Positions 35,801 to 43,663 are shown, numbered from the stretch's first letter. The stretch is DNA of 64,000 nucleotides from JAPLDA01 sp043787975 (GCA_043787975.1 JAYVUK010000015.1:1-64000); one strand, 5' to 3'. Translations and numbers: made by a program. Notes: a model not told the origin generated them from the sequence alone.

Positions 35801-37788
35801 ACTACCGGATCCAATGTATCAGGTTCTGTGATATCAATCGAATCCATTCTCATGCAACCATGCGCATCGGTAATGGTCACTACATAATGACCTGCACCAA
35901 CATTGGATAAACTTGAGGTAGTCTGACCGCTTGACCAGGAATAAGTATACGGACCCGAACCACCATTCACATCAACATGAATAAAAGCCGTGCTTGTTCC
36001 ATTACACGTTACCATGTATCCACCGGGATAAACAGAATCGGCAATAGCAATTGATGTGAGTGAATCCGGTTGGGTAACAAGAGTACTCGCATTTGCAATA
36101 CATCCGTTCGCATCGGTAATGATGGCATCAATCGGACCTGCACAAATCGAATCAATGCTTAATGTTGTATCACCGGGATTTGTTGTTGACCATGTGTATT
36201 GATATGGAGGTGTTCCACCAACAACAGTCACTGACACTTGTGCATCACAGTTTCCGTAACAAGAGATCGAATCATCTACATTGATTGATCCTGTAGCAGG
36301 CAACGTAACAATGACAGCCGGTTCGGTAATCGTAACTGTAATCAATGCAGTACATCCGAGCGAATCATGAATAGTATCTGTATATACACCGGCAGGAATC
36401 CCTGATAAGTCTTGTGTAGTTTGTCCGTTTGACCAATGATAGGTATAAGTAGGTGTTCCACCGGTTACTGTGATATCAATAGAGCCTGTTGACTGACCGT
36501 GACAACCGACATTAATGTGAGTTTGCGTAGGGTTAAGTGCAGCTGCCGGTTGCGTAACAGTAATGATAGCACTTGCTGTACAACTACCGTTATCAGTTAC
36601 TGTTACCGTATAACTTCCTGCAGTTATTAATCCTGTTGCACAAGCTAAAGTTCCATGACCTGCAGGTGACCACGAATACGTATATGGAGGAGTGCCTCCG
36701 GAAGCAACCACACAGGCCGTTCCGTTATTTCCACCGAAGCATGAAACATTGGTATGAGAAGGTGTCAGCGTTACGTTTGCAATGGTGACAGCAACACTTG
36801 CCGTTGCATTCGGACAACCTGACAAACCATCTGTTACTGTAACAGAATAGGTTGCCACTGAAGTTGCAAAGAAGGTGGAAGAATTTGTTCCCACGTTTGT
36901 TCCGTTCCGCTGCCATTGGTAATTTACTGTTCCTACGCCACCAACCACCGTGGCAGTTAATGTAACGCCGGAAGCTGAAGGACAAAACGAAGCCGGATTT
37001 GGGTTAATGGAAACTGCCAACTGTGGAAATACATGTAAGGTAACTGTGTCGCAGGTATTGGATGGAAGTCCGCAATTGTTTGCCTTAGGCCCTCCGCAAA
37101 TTCTATATTTTATAATCGGTGGCGCCCCGGCAGTTGGTGTAAAGACAGGATTTGTGCAACCCGGCATGCCGGTAAATGAGGTACAGCTCAGGTATGAATT
37201 GTATTGTCCGACTGATCCTGGAAAAACCGAAGTCCATGTAACGGAAGATGTATCATAACCCAATGAAGTCAGGTTGATCGGACAACCAATTCGGGTAGTA
37301 TCATCTGCAGGCCTGATAGGATGTGGAATTGCCTGGAAAGAATATGTATTCAAATTATTTCCCGGTTTGCAGAACGTCATGTGGTGAACCCCGGGACCTG
37401 AAATACAGCCGGGAGTTCCATACATGAGCTGCGGACCACAGTCAATCTGGTAAAACAATGCTCCGGGAGGAATCGCACCGGAAGTGATTGCAAAAGAAAC
37501 CGCCACGTCACCAGTATCCAATGTAAATGAAATATGGATGCAACGATCCGGTGAAGAAGTTCCACAGCAATTACCTTGTCTTGAAACAGCTGGGACATTA
37601 AAAAGCCCCTGCGGATTACCGACAAAGCTAACATTATAGGAAGGGACACTGGCGTCACAGTTCGGAATCTGGGCGTTGGATTCGGTTGTATGTAAAATAC
37701 TGCCTGTCACCAAAAAGAATATAGCTAAATATCCTTTTAAGTTCCTTTTTATACTAAAGCGCCCGGTAGAAGTACTGATTTGATTCAT
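32827..37788 (-). CDS. SprB-like repeat adhesin with type B T9SS sorting domain
   Basis: 1653 residues from ATG 37788; an upstream in-frame start would add 17 residues that do not look like part of the signal. The signal ends SNAQ. After an N-terminal domain of about 250 residues and one Ig-like unit (YQWQRNGTNVG), I count 13 SprB-type repeats of about 75-95 residues, each with a (V/I)(S/T)C-x-G opening, GGTPPYTYSWS and GTYTVTVTDxxGC. The C-terminal 90 residues (LPNAYSPNGDTKNDAYVI, FVVFNRWGNEVYS, LPDGTYFIIL) are the gliding-motility-associated type B sorting domain. Probable surface adhesin for attachment or gliding. Confidence 0.92.
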   Translation of the reverse strand: MNQISTSTGRFSIKRNLKGYLAIFFLVTGSILHTTESNAQIPNCDASVPSYNVSFVGNPQGLFNVPAVSRQGNCCGTSSPDRCIHISFTLDTGDVAVSFAITSGAIPPGALFYQIDCGPQLMYGTPGCISGPGVHHMTFCKPGNNLNTYSFQAIPHPIRPADDTTRIGCPINLTSLGYDTSSVTWTSVFPGSVGQYNSYLSCTSFTGMPGCTNPVFTPTAGAPPIIKYRICGGPKANNCGLPSNTCDTVTLHVFPQLAVSINPNPASFCPSASGVTLTATVVGGVGTVNYQWQRNGTNVGTNSSTFFATSVATYSVTVTDGLSGCPNATASVAVTIANVTLTPSHTNVSCFGGNNGTACVVASGGTPPYTYSWSPAGHGTLACATGLITAGSYTVTVTDNGSCTASAIITVTQPAAALNPTQTHINVGCHGQSTGSIDITVTGGTPTYTYHWSNGQTTQDLSGIPAGVYTDTIHDSLGCTALITVTITEPAVIVTLPATGSINVDDSISCYGNCDAQVSVTVVGGTPPYQYTWSTTNPGDTTLSIDSICAGPIDAIITDANGCIANASTLVTQPDSLTSIAIADSVYPGGYMVTCNGTSTAFIHVDVNGGSGPYTYSWSSGQTTSSLSNVGAGHYVVTITDAHGCMRMDSIDITEPDTLDPVVSSPINAGGYNIPCKGQNSGVIYLDTIYGGTPAYHIIWSTGDTDVYSIDHLFAGFYSVTVVDANGCSSMDTITLTEPDTLVPLITATVVIGGTNISCYGELMDSAYVIVSGGSPPYTYQWSTGDSTVVIHNIAADTIIVLVTDTNGCSKDTSAIIIEPTQIQPAINSSVHNGGFGVTCNGAANGYAVVTASGGTPGYTYSWSPPFSGALTDSAYNLPAGTYNITVTDTNGCDTTRSVVITQPNPLGINATAHAFASGNISCFGDTNGSITTTIAGGDTSGIFTYSWGGGQTTDSISGIGVGTYTVTVTDDNGCTATDSATLTGPTSALADSLNGTAVSCNGGSDGTVFHLPGFPSGGSGPYTHSWSNGDITANIANVSVTTYYDTVTDVNGCILITSFTLTEPTHIDTVASTLVIDSVLCHGGSTGSVTLSAQGGTPPYQYAINTPTFGLSPTFSGLATGTYMFYIQDIHLCIDSVQLTVPEPTTSLSATATHTDVTCNGGNSGTATATPAGGTINYSYSWLPGGQTTQTATGLDTGTYTVTVTDHYGCTATASTTVGQSTAIDTASIIAVQPLCHSDSTGTLTVNATGGNGSYTYFWSPGGQTTQTATGLPAGTYSVVVTDVSNCSVTFSSITLNQPTQLAIASDGHTDVTCNGGTNGTATVTVSGGTLPIHYFWASGGQTTQTAIGLPADTYLVVVTDTNGCRITDIIGVGEAGVITNFSAGQNQDVCGDSAVLAATFPHPGSYTGLWTTTGPAVFANPTDSATTVSGLSVGSNVLTWSVTDITPGASCPPVPMSVTIISDVAVRADAGNDMDTCANLVTNFILSGSQPSPGSGLWTVVSGAGLITDPTVYNTTFFPTTSPSTNLLVWTVTNGACNDRDTITLDYRQGGDCYNLQLPNAYSPNGDTKNDAYVIHGIEAFPDNKFVVFNRWGNEVYSKDNYTNHGAEDADWHGQNKEGEDLPDGTYFIILVINNSTLVPNTFNTYVDLRR

Positions 37789-38231
37789 GTAGATTGGTTT
37801 TTTTATTTCATGTATGGTTTCATAGAAACTAATGTTCAATTATTCACACAAGATTCATTTTTCATCCAACAATATTCGCTTTTTATATCTTATTCTCAAG
37901 TTTTAGCTTTCGTTTTTTTCAACATCTTTATCAACAAAAAAAATAATAACTGTAAGATTGACGAAAATTTTTCTTCGGTTTTACCTCGATTCTCCGCAAA
38001 GGTTACAAAAAACGTGGTTAACTTTTATCACATTTTTGAAAAGTGCGCATGTAAGCAAGCGAGTATGGACGCATGAAAGCGGGTAACGCAATGCTTTATC
38101 ACTTTAGTACTTGCGCACCCGCATACCTGTGCACTTGCGAACTTTTAAACACTTACACCCTTCTTCTTACAGTTTAGGAACCGACCCTGTTTGTTGCCGT
38201 ATATTGAAACTCAAATTCATAGATACTAAAG
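37789..38231. other. Divergent intergenic region with G/C-rich repeat patch
   Basis: About 440 bases between the adhesin and phhA. The adhesin-proximal part is AT-rich with no clear promoter match. The section 38040-38160 holds degenerate GCGCAC/GCAAGC-type units in both orientations, similar to those upstream of mqnA. No gene seen. Confidence 0.5.
38040..38160. repeat. GCGCACTTGC-family degenerate repeat
   Basis: Units such as GTGCGCATGTAAGCAAGCGAG on one side and TTGCGCACCC, TGTGCACTTGCGAAC on the other form a loose inverted arrangement. Related to the patch at 39863-39940. Unit boundaries are unclear. Confidence 0.5.
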
Positions 38232-38981
38232 ATGCGCCCTACAGAACAGGTTTACAGCAATTACACTAAACAGGATTTTAATGTTTGGAAAATTTTATTT
38301 GACAGGCAAATGAAACAATTGAAACCGATTGTTTCGGAATCATATCTATCAGCATTGGAAGAAGTGAATTTCTCCGCCGATAAAATCCCCAACTTCGTTG
38401 AAGTAAATCAAAGGCTCAAATCATCGACAGGATGGAGTTTGCATGTCGTTCCTAACATTAGTCCGCAAAAAGAGTTTTTTGAATTTCTCTCAAAGAAACA
38501 ATTTACCGCCACCTGTTGGCTTCGAACCACGGAACAATTGGATTACATCGAAGAACCTGATATGTTTCATGATGTGTTTGCACACGTTCCATTACTTAGC
38601 AATAAATCATATTGTGATTTCTTTAAAGGCATCAGCGACATTGCCCTCGACTACATTGACAATCCGAGAGCGATTGAATTGCTCGGACGTATTTATTGGT
38701 TTACGATTGAATTCGGACTGAAGAACGAAAACAATGAACTGAAAATTTACGGAGCAGGAATTATTTCATCGGCCGGTGAAACCAAACATTGTTTAAGCAA
38801 GGAATCAGAAAAAATTAATTTCGATGTGAAAACCATTCTGAATACAGATTTCAGAACAGACATCATGCAGGAAAAATATTTTGTCATCGAATCGTTTGAA
38901 CAACTGTACAATTCATTGCCGGAAATAAGGATTCAACTGGAGGACGAACTAAAGAAGAATATGCAATCTGTAAAGAAGTAG
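38232..38981 (+). CDS. phhA: Phenylalanine 4-monooxygenase
   Basis: 249 residues. Iron- and pterin-dependent aromatic amino acid hydroxylase making tyrosine from phenylalanine. The iron ligands are in place: DMFHDVFAHVPLL gives His113 and His118, and YWFTIEFGL gives Glu160. The pterin and substrate region GAGIISSAGETKH also fits. Size is that of the bacterial single-domain enzyme without a regulatory ACT domain. No pterin-4a-carbinolamine dehydratase gene is adjacent. It converges on mqnA. Confidence 0.93.
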   Translation: MRPTEQVYSNYTKQDFNVWKILFDRQMKQLKPIVSESYLSALEEVNFSADKIPNFVEVNQRLKSSTGWSLHVVPNISPQKEFFEFLSKKQFTATCWLRTTEQLDYIEEPDMFHDVFAHVPLLSNKSYCDFFKGISDIALDYIDNPRAIELLGRIYWFTIEFGLKNENNELKIYGAGIISSAGETKHCLSKESEKINFDVKTILNTDFRTDIMQEKYFVIESFEQLYNSLPEIRIQLEDELKKNMQSVKK

Positions 38982-38997
38982 TTTTATGAGTTCCAAC

Positions 38998-39062
38998 AAT
39001 GACGATTGACGAATGACCAATGACCAATGAACTATTGAACCAATAAACCATTGAACTAATTC
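38998..39062. repeat. GTTCAAT/GACGAATGACC-family repeat between phhA and mqnA
   Basis: Degenerate ACGAATGACCAATGACC units followed by ATTGAACC units, the second being the same family as around smpB. It fills the whole convergent gap between phhA and mqnA. Confidence 0.65.
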
Positions 39063-39063
39063 A

Positions 39064-39840
39064 TCAAACAATTTTCATCAAATCAGACTCGAGCAATTCA
39101 TTCACATAATCGAGAAACAAACTGAGCGCAGTTTTTTTCTGATCATCAAATGAATAGCTGATTTTATTTTCGAGATAATCCTTTACATCAAAAGTCACCC
39201 GAAGTTCATTCTTATATTGTTCAATCACTTTTTCTTTTCTTGATAGTCCGAATGAAAGAGCTTCATTCAACTGGCTTATAAAATCATCCGACAACTTTTT
39301 ATTGGAAACCCAGCAAGCAAATACAAAAGGCAACTGTGTAAACTTTTTCCATTCTGCCGATAAATCATAGGCATACTTGAATTTATTTTTCAGAGAAAAA
39401 GTCCGGTCACCGATCACCACTCCGGCAACCGTTCCGCGAATCTGTGTTTCATAATTTTCTTCTGCGTCCATCCACCGTGGTTTTATCTTCCAGAATTTTT
39501 CAGCAAGAACCTGGACGAGCAATACAGACGTGCGTGACTGGTAATCCAACTGGATGGATTTGATTTCTTCCAATGGAACATCACTTAATAAAAGTACGGA
39601 TGTAACTTCTCCGTCTGCGCCAATGCAATAATCACTAATGATGTGGTATTCTTCCAACTCCGGTAACACAGCCACAGGAACCAATCCGATGTCAACTTTA
39701 TTTTCTTCCAGTTTATCAGCACACACGGAAGGGATATCGAGTTGCAGATCAATTTCATTTTTAATACTCGAATTCTCCAACCCGTAAATAAAGGGTTTGC
39801 TATTGAGATAATTTACCGCGCTGATCTTAATTTTTTTCAT
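39064..39840 (-). CDS. mqnA: Chorismate dehydratase MqnA (futalosine pathway)
   Basis: 258 residues from ATG 39840. Converts chorismate to 3-enolpyruvylbenzoate, the first committed step of futalosine-route menaquinone synthesis. The start KIKISAVNYLNSKPF, DIGLVPVAVLPE, the SRTSVLLVQVL block and GVVIGDRTF are family features of this periplasmic-binding-like fold. The open frame continues 29 codons upstream, but that part is encoded by the repeat at 39863-39940 and contains no family sequence, so it is excluded. A TAnnTTTG element sits four bases before the chosen ATG. Confidence 0.92.
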   Translation of the reverse strand: MKKIKISAVNYLNSKPFIYGLENSSIKNEIDLQLDIPSVCADKLEENKVDIGLVPVAVLPELEEYHIISDYCIGADGEVTSVLLLSDVPLEEIKSIQLDYQSRTSVLLVQVLAEKFWKIKPRWMDAEENYETQIRGTVAGVVIGDRTFSLKNKFKYAYDLSAEWKKFTQLPFVFACWVSNKKLSDDFISQLNEALSFGLSRKEKVIEQYKNELRVTFDVKDYLENKISYSFDDQKKTALSLFLDYVNELLESDLMKIV

Positions 39841-39844
39841 TCTG

Positions 39845-39852
39845 CAAAGATA
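39845..39852 (-). promoter_or_regulatory. TATCTTTG -7 element before mqnA
   Basis: Identical octamer and identical four-base distance to the ATG as in ruvX. No TTG at the standard -33 distance. It supports ATG 39840 as the true start. Confidence 0.45.
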
Positions 39853-39862
39853 CTTTTTAGTG

Positions 39863-39940
39863 TTGAAATATTTATGCGAGCAAGTGTGCATGTGAGTGAG
39901 TAAGTACGCAAGCGAGCACGTCCGCACCTGCGCACTTACA
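39863..39940. repeat. GCGCACTTGC-family repeat upstream of mqnA
   Basis: Degenerate units (GAGCAAGTGTGCATGTGAG, AGTACGCAAGCGAGCACG, CGCACCTGCGCAC) fill the gap between mqnA and the HsdR_N gene and reach the stop codon of the latter. Related to the patch at 38040-38160. Confidence 0.6.
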
Positions 39941-40397
39941 AAGAATCAAACACAGGAATTTCTTCCAAAAAATGATACGTTTGGAGAGCATGATCAATCG
40001 TGCAACAAACAGTTTTTATTCCGTTCGTGAGAACAAAATAGTTGGCATCCAGCGAAAGATTGTATCGCGCAGCCTGGTCGAATGTATCCTGGGAAATTTT
40101 AACGGACGGAGCCTTGCATTCGGCAATGAGCAGCGGTTTCGCATTCCGGCTATACACAACAAGATCAGTGCGTTTATCCAGGTTGTTGACGATGATTTTC
40201 TTTTCAATCCCGATCAACGATTTCGGAACACCTTTATTAAGCACAAGAAATTGCAGTAAATGCTGCCTAACCCACTCCTCCGGCGTTAATGATACATATT
40301 TCCTTCGCACCATGTCGAAAACTTTAGAACTTTGCCCATCTTTTCCATGAATAATTATTTTAAAATTGTATTCAGGAAAATTAAGCTTTGTGAACAC
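39936..40397 (-). CDS. Orphan HsdR N-terminal-like PD-(D/E)XK protein
   Basis: 153 residues from a GTG at 40397; no ATG exists before residue 29. It resembles the N-terminal nuclease domain of type I restriction subunit R (HSDR_N_2): Glu65 in GIEKKIIV, Asp78 in KRTDLVVYS and Glu93-x-Lys95 in IAECKAPS form a complete PD-(D/E)XK site. Helicase, specificity and methylase subunits are absent. In Bacteroidota this small gene is commonly found beside holA and amn, so it is probably a stand-alone DNA-repair or replication-linked nuclease and not a restriction remnant. Divergent from amn across 32 bases. Confidence 0.82.
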   Translation of the reverse strand: MFTKLNFPEYNFKIIIHGKDGQSSKVFDMVRRKYVSLTPEEWVRQHLLQFLVLNKGVPKSLIGIEKKIIVNNLDKRTDLVVYSRNAKPLLIAECKAPSVKISQDTFDQAARYNLSLDANYFVLTNGIKTVCCTIDHALQTYHFLEEIPVFDSL

Positions 40398-40429
40398 GGC
40401 TGAAAATTTTTGCTAATGTAAATGAACAG

Positions 40430-41200
40430 ATGGTAAGTAAAAAAGAAATTGTAGAAAACTGGTTGCCACGATATACGGGCACACCGTTGGATAAATTCGG
40501 GAAATATATTTTGCTCACGAACTTCGGCCACTATGTAAAACTTTTTGCCGAATGGAACAAAGTTGAAATCCGAGGACTCGACAAACCAATGCCCAATGCT
40601 ACGTCCAAAGGAATTAGTATTATTAATTTTGGTATCGGAAGCCCGAATGCAGCACTCATCATGGATTTGCTGAGTGCCATCTCACCCAAAGCATGTTTAT
40701 TTCTTGGTAAATGCGGAGGATTGAAAAAGAAAAATGCTGTCGGAGATTTGATCCTTCCCATCGCAGCCATTCGCGGAGAAGGAACTTCGGGCGATTATCT
40801 TCCTCCTGAAATTCCGGCACTTCCTGCCTTCAATTTACAAAAAGCGGTGTCAACCACCATCAGGAATCACGAGCGTGATTACTGGACGGGAACTGTGTAT
40901 TCAACCAACCGAAGAGTGTGGGAACATGATAAAGAGTTTAAAAAATATTTGCAGTCAACACGTTGCATGGCCATTGACATGGAAACAGCTACGATGTTTA
41001 TTGCGGGCTTTGCCAATAAAATTCCGACAGGTGCCTTGCTGCTTGTATCCGATCAACCGATGATTTCAACAGGAGTGAAAACGGCTGAGAGTGATAAAAA
41101 AGTAACAGAAAAATTTGTCGACAGCCAATTGAAAATAGGAATTGATTCATTGAATGAGTTGATTAATAACGGACTTACGGTGAAACATCTGAGATTTTGA
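40430..41200 (+). CDS. amn: AMP nucleosidase (Bacteroidota short type)
   Basis: 256 residues. Nucleoside phosphorylase fold (PNP/UDP family): FGIGSPNAALIMDLL near 66, LFLGKCGGLKKKNAVGDLILP near 91, and the MAIDMETATMFIAG base- and ribose-recognition motif near 180. This pattern matches the short Bacteroidota proteins annotated as AMP nucleosidase. Related hydrolases include futalosine hydrolase MqnB; with mqnA close by that alternative deserves mention, but the sequence fits Amn better. Confidence 0.82.
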   Translation: MVSKKEIVENWLPRYTGTPLDKFGKYILLTNFGHYVKLFAEWNKVEIRGLDKPMPNATSKGISIINFGIGSPNAALIMDLLSAISPKACLFLGKCGGLKKKNAVGDLILPIAAIRGEGTSGDYLPPEIPALPAFNLQKAVSTTIRNHERDYWTGTVYSTNRRVWEHDKEFKKYLQSTRCMAIDMETATMFIAGFANKIPTGALLLVSDQPMISTGVKTAESDKKVTEKFVDSQLKIGIDSLNELINNGLTVKHLRF

Positions 41201-41215
41201 AAGAACATGAAATTT

Positions 41216-41432
41216 ATTCCAACTAAGTACCAATCTATACGAAACTACGAATTACAAATTCGAAACATTGGTGGTAATTTGTAATTTCGTAACTGTTTCA
41301 TATCATCGTTGATAACGTTCGTAATTCGTAGTTTCGTAGCTAATTCGTAATTCGATGCAAGAAACATTTCAAAAATGAATAGTATAATTTTCGTAATTCG
41401 TATATTCGTAATTGATTCGTATTTCGTAGGCC
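41216..41432. repeat. Long ATTCGTA-family array between amn and holA
   Basis: Many units of ATTCGTA and GTTTCGTA, first in reverse (TACGAAT, TACGAAA at 41225-41260), then forward (41320-41430), with a non-repetitive core around 41290-41315. The inverted halves could fold. The array ends two bases before the holA ATG and leaves no room for an ordinary promoter outside it. Confidence 0.82.
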
Positions 41433-42458
41433 ATGACTTTTGATCAGATTATAAAAGACTTAAAGAACAAAGTATATTACCCTGTTTATTTTTTACAGGG
41501 TGATGAACCGTATTACATTGATAAGATTTCCGATTACATTGAAAAAAATGTGTTGAATGAAAGTGAAAAAGAATTTAACCAGAGTGTGTTGTATGGAAAA
41601 GACCTGGATGTTCTGACATTGATCAGTCACGCCAAGCGTTACCCGATGATGTCGAATTACCAGGTGGTGATGGTGAAAGAAGCGCAGGATTTAAAAAACC
41701 TGGCCATGAAAGAAAGTAAGGATCAAAAAGATCCGTTGCTTGAATACATTCAGCATCCGCTGGCTTCTACGATTCTTGTCTTCTGTTACAAATACAAATC
41801 GCTCGACAAACGGACAAAGCTCGCGAAAGTCATTGAAAAAAATTCGCTTCTGTTTGAATCAAAAAAATTATACGACAATAAAATTCCAGACTGGATCAAT
41901 GAATATGTATTGTCGAAAGGTTTTCGCATCAACCCGAAAGCATCCATGCTTCTTTCAGAATACCTCGGAGTGTATCTGACAAAAATCACCAATGAGATTG
42001 ACAAGTTGTTGCTGAATTTAAAAGCAGGCGATGAAATTTCCATTCAACACATTGAAGATAACATCGGCATCAGCAAAGACTTTAACATTTTTGAACTGCA
42101 GGCTGCACTTGGCAAAAAGAATATTTTAAAAGCCAACATGATTGTAAATTATTTTGCCGCGAATCCGAAAAACAATCCGATGGTATTAACAGTACCGCAA
42201 CTCTACTCCTATTTTCTCAAAGTGATGACCTATCATTCACTTACCGATCGTTCGCAGAATAACATTGCAAGTGCACTTGGCGTTCATCCTTATTTTGTGA
42301 GAGATTACGAGAGTGCTGCAAAAGCGTATCCGTATCAACAAACTGTTCAGATCATTTCTCATCTCCGGGAATACGATTTGAAATCGAAAGGTGTGAACAA
42401 CGGAAGTGCTGACGAAGGTTCGTTGATGAAAGAACTCGTATACAAAATTCTGCACTGA
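41433..42458 (+). CDS. holA: DNA polymerase III delta subunit
   Basis: 341 residues. Clamp-loader subunit that opens the sliding clamp. Start VYYPVYFLQGDEPYYIDKISDYIE and AKRYPMMSNYQVVMVKEAQDL are the N-terminal family blocks. The middle contains the EYLGVYLTKITNEIDKLLL helices, and the C-terminal domain has NPMVLTVPQLYSYFLKVM and HPYFVRDYESAAKAYP. The neighbourhood (HsdR_N-like gene and amn) is the conserved Bacteroidota one. Confidence 0.93.
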   Translation: MTFDQIIKDLKNKVYYPVYFLQGDEPYYIDKISDYIEKNVLNESEKEFNQSVLYGKDLDVLTLISHAKRYPMMSNYQVVMVKEAQDLKNLAMKESKDQKDPLLEYIQHPLASTILVFCYKYKSLDKRTKLAKVIEKNSLLFESKKLYDNKIPDWINEYVLSKGFRINPKASMLLSEYLGVYLTKITNEIDKLLLNLKAGDEISIQHIEDNIGISKDFNIFELQAALGKKNILKANMIVNYFAANPKNNPMVLTVPQLYSYFLKVMTYHSLTDRSQNNIASALGVHPYFVRDYESAAKAYPYQQTVQIISHLREYDLKSKGVNNGSADEGSLMKELVYKILH

Positions 42459-42465
42459 TTCCGAT

Positions 42466-42495
42466 TCATAATTTAGAATTTAAAATTTAGAATTT
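42466..42495. repeat. ATTTAGA heptamer repeat before the EVE gene
   Basis: Heptamers ATTTAGA, ATTTAAA, ATTTAGA in direct succession between holA and the EVE-domain gene. Confidence 0.7.
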
Positions 42496-42500
42496 CTCCC

Positions 42501-42911
42501 ATGAACTACTGGCTCGTAAAATCAGAACCTGAAACATATTCGTGGAACGACCTTGTGAAAGACGGATCCACCAGTTGGGATGGCGTGCGGAACTATGCTG
42601 CGCGCATTCATTTGAAAGCAATGAAGAAAGGCGATAAAGTATTGGTGTATCATAGTGGTGGAGAAAGTTCAATCATTGGAATCGCTTCCGTTCAGTCCGC
42701 CAAAGGCGGATACCAGGATCCGACAACAAAAGACGAAGCATGGGTCAGCGTAATGCTGAAAGCAGAGAAAGCATTGAAAAAACCTGTGACGCTTGCGCAA
42801 GTAAAGGCAGACAAGCGTTTAAAAAATATGCCGCTTGTAAAAATCGGGCGCTTGTCCGTTCAACCTGTGCAACCCGAAGAGTTTGATGCAATTGTTGCCA
42901 TGGGATCATGA
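42501..42911 (+). CDS. EVE-domain protein
   Basis: 136 residues. A single EVE domain (PUA-like fold): NYWLVKSEPETYSWNDLV, SWDGVRNYAARIHLKAMKKGDKVLVYHS, GIASVQSAKGGYQDPTT and LVKIGRLSVQPV. EVE proteins bind modified bases; stand-alone bacterial members of the thymocyte nuclear protein 1 type are widespread, with target unknown. It overlaps the following methyltransferase by four bases, so the two are translationally coupled, and a modified-base link is tempting but unproven. Confidence 0.9.
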   Translation: MNYWLVKSEPETYSWNDLVKDGSTSWDGVRNYAARIHLKAMKKGDKVLVYHSGGESSIIGIASVQSAKGGYQDPTTKDEAWVSVMLKAEKALKKPVTLAQVKADKRLKNMPLVKIGRLSVQPVQPEEFDAIVAMGS

Positions 42912-43612
42912 GCAACATTTACAACGATCAAACTTATTTGAAAAACAATCCCACCTGGCATGAAGAAGATGCACCCTTCAAAGCGAATAAGATTCTTAAT
43001 CTTTTAAACCGGAATGCAATTCATTTCGAATCGGTGTGCGAAATTGGTTGCGGAAGCGGTGAAATACTGGTTCAACTTGCAAATCATTTTGCCGAGGAAA
43101 TAAAATTTTCAGGATTTGATATTTCAGAAGACGCCATCCGCATTGCGAAGAGAAAAGAAACAGCCCGGATAAAATTTGAACAACAGGATATCGCTGAATC
43201 CGGACAAAAATATTTTTTTGATTTACTTTTGGTCATCGATGTCATCGAACATCTAGACAATTATTTCAGGTTCTTAGACAACATCCATTCAAAGGGAAAG
43301 TACACCATTTTTCACATTCCTCTTGACATGAGTGTCTGGTCGTTGTTCAGGGAAAAAATATTGATCGAATCAAAAAACAGGGTTGGACATATTCACAATT
43401 TCACGGAAGAATTTATCGAAAGCATTTTTTCAGATAAAGGTTTTAAGGTCATCGATAAAATATATACTGAACCAATCTTTGCGAATATGACCTTTAAGCA
43501 AAAAGTAATTAATAACATCCGGAAGATATTATTTTCAATACATAAAAAATTCTGCACGAAGATGCTGGGTGGTTATTCTATTTTAGTATTGACAGAAAAC
43601 AAAAGAGACTAA
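42908..43612 (+). CDS. Class I SAM-dependent methyltransferase
   Basis: 234 residues. Rossmann-type motif I VCEIGCGSGEILVQLA (about 43-58), acidic residue at the end of strand 2 (FSGFDISEDAI), motif near FEQQDIAES and motif IV LLLVIDVIEHLDN. The C-terminal 60 residues are basic and may be amphipathic. The substrate cannot be assigned. Starts inside the EVE gene (ATGA-type overlap) and is followed by a strong terminator. Confidence 0.82.
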   Translation: MSNIYNDQTYLKNNPTWHEEDAPFKANKILNLLNRNAIHFESVCEIGCGSGEILVQLANHFAEEIKFSGFDISEDAIRIAKRKETARIKFEQQDIAESGQKYFFDLLLVIDVIEHLDNYFRFLDNIHSKGKYTIFHIPLDMSVWSLFREKILIESKNRVGHIHNFTEEFIESIFSDKGFKVIDKIYTEPIFANMTFKQKVINNIRKILFSIHKKFCTKMLGGYSILVLTENKRD

Positions 43613-43639
43613 TTCATTTTACTGAATCAGTCTCTTTTA
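43601..43639. terminator. Bidirectional terminator between methyltransferase and ctp
   Basis: 16-base stem with one mismatch (AAAAGAGACT...ATTCA with TGAAT...AGTCTCTTTT) and a six-base loop; it overlaps the end of the methyltransferase gene. T-tracts on both strands serve the convergent genes. Confidence 0.85.
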
Positions 43640-43663
43640 TTTTTAGATTGTTATTCTAAAAAA

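Noticed and set aside
33640..36990. Regularly spaced similar DNA segments that could look like a CRISPR or satellite array
   Set aside because: They are codons of the SprB-type protein repeats in one long reading frame; unit length varies and there are no identical short repeats with unique spacers.
37789..38231. Possible small RNA or tRNA in the gap before phhA
   Set aside because: No cloverleaf, no clear promoter plus terminator pair; the visible structure is explained by the degenerate repeat patch.
39841..39927. 29-codon N-terminal extension of mqnA
   Set aside because: It is encoded by the GCGCACTTGC-type repeat patch, has no family similarity, and a -7 element lies just before the internal ATG.
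39936..40397. Degraded type I restriction system
   Set aside because: No helicase, specificity or methylase gene fragments are nearby and the reading frame is intact with a full nuclease site.
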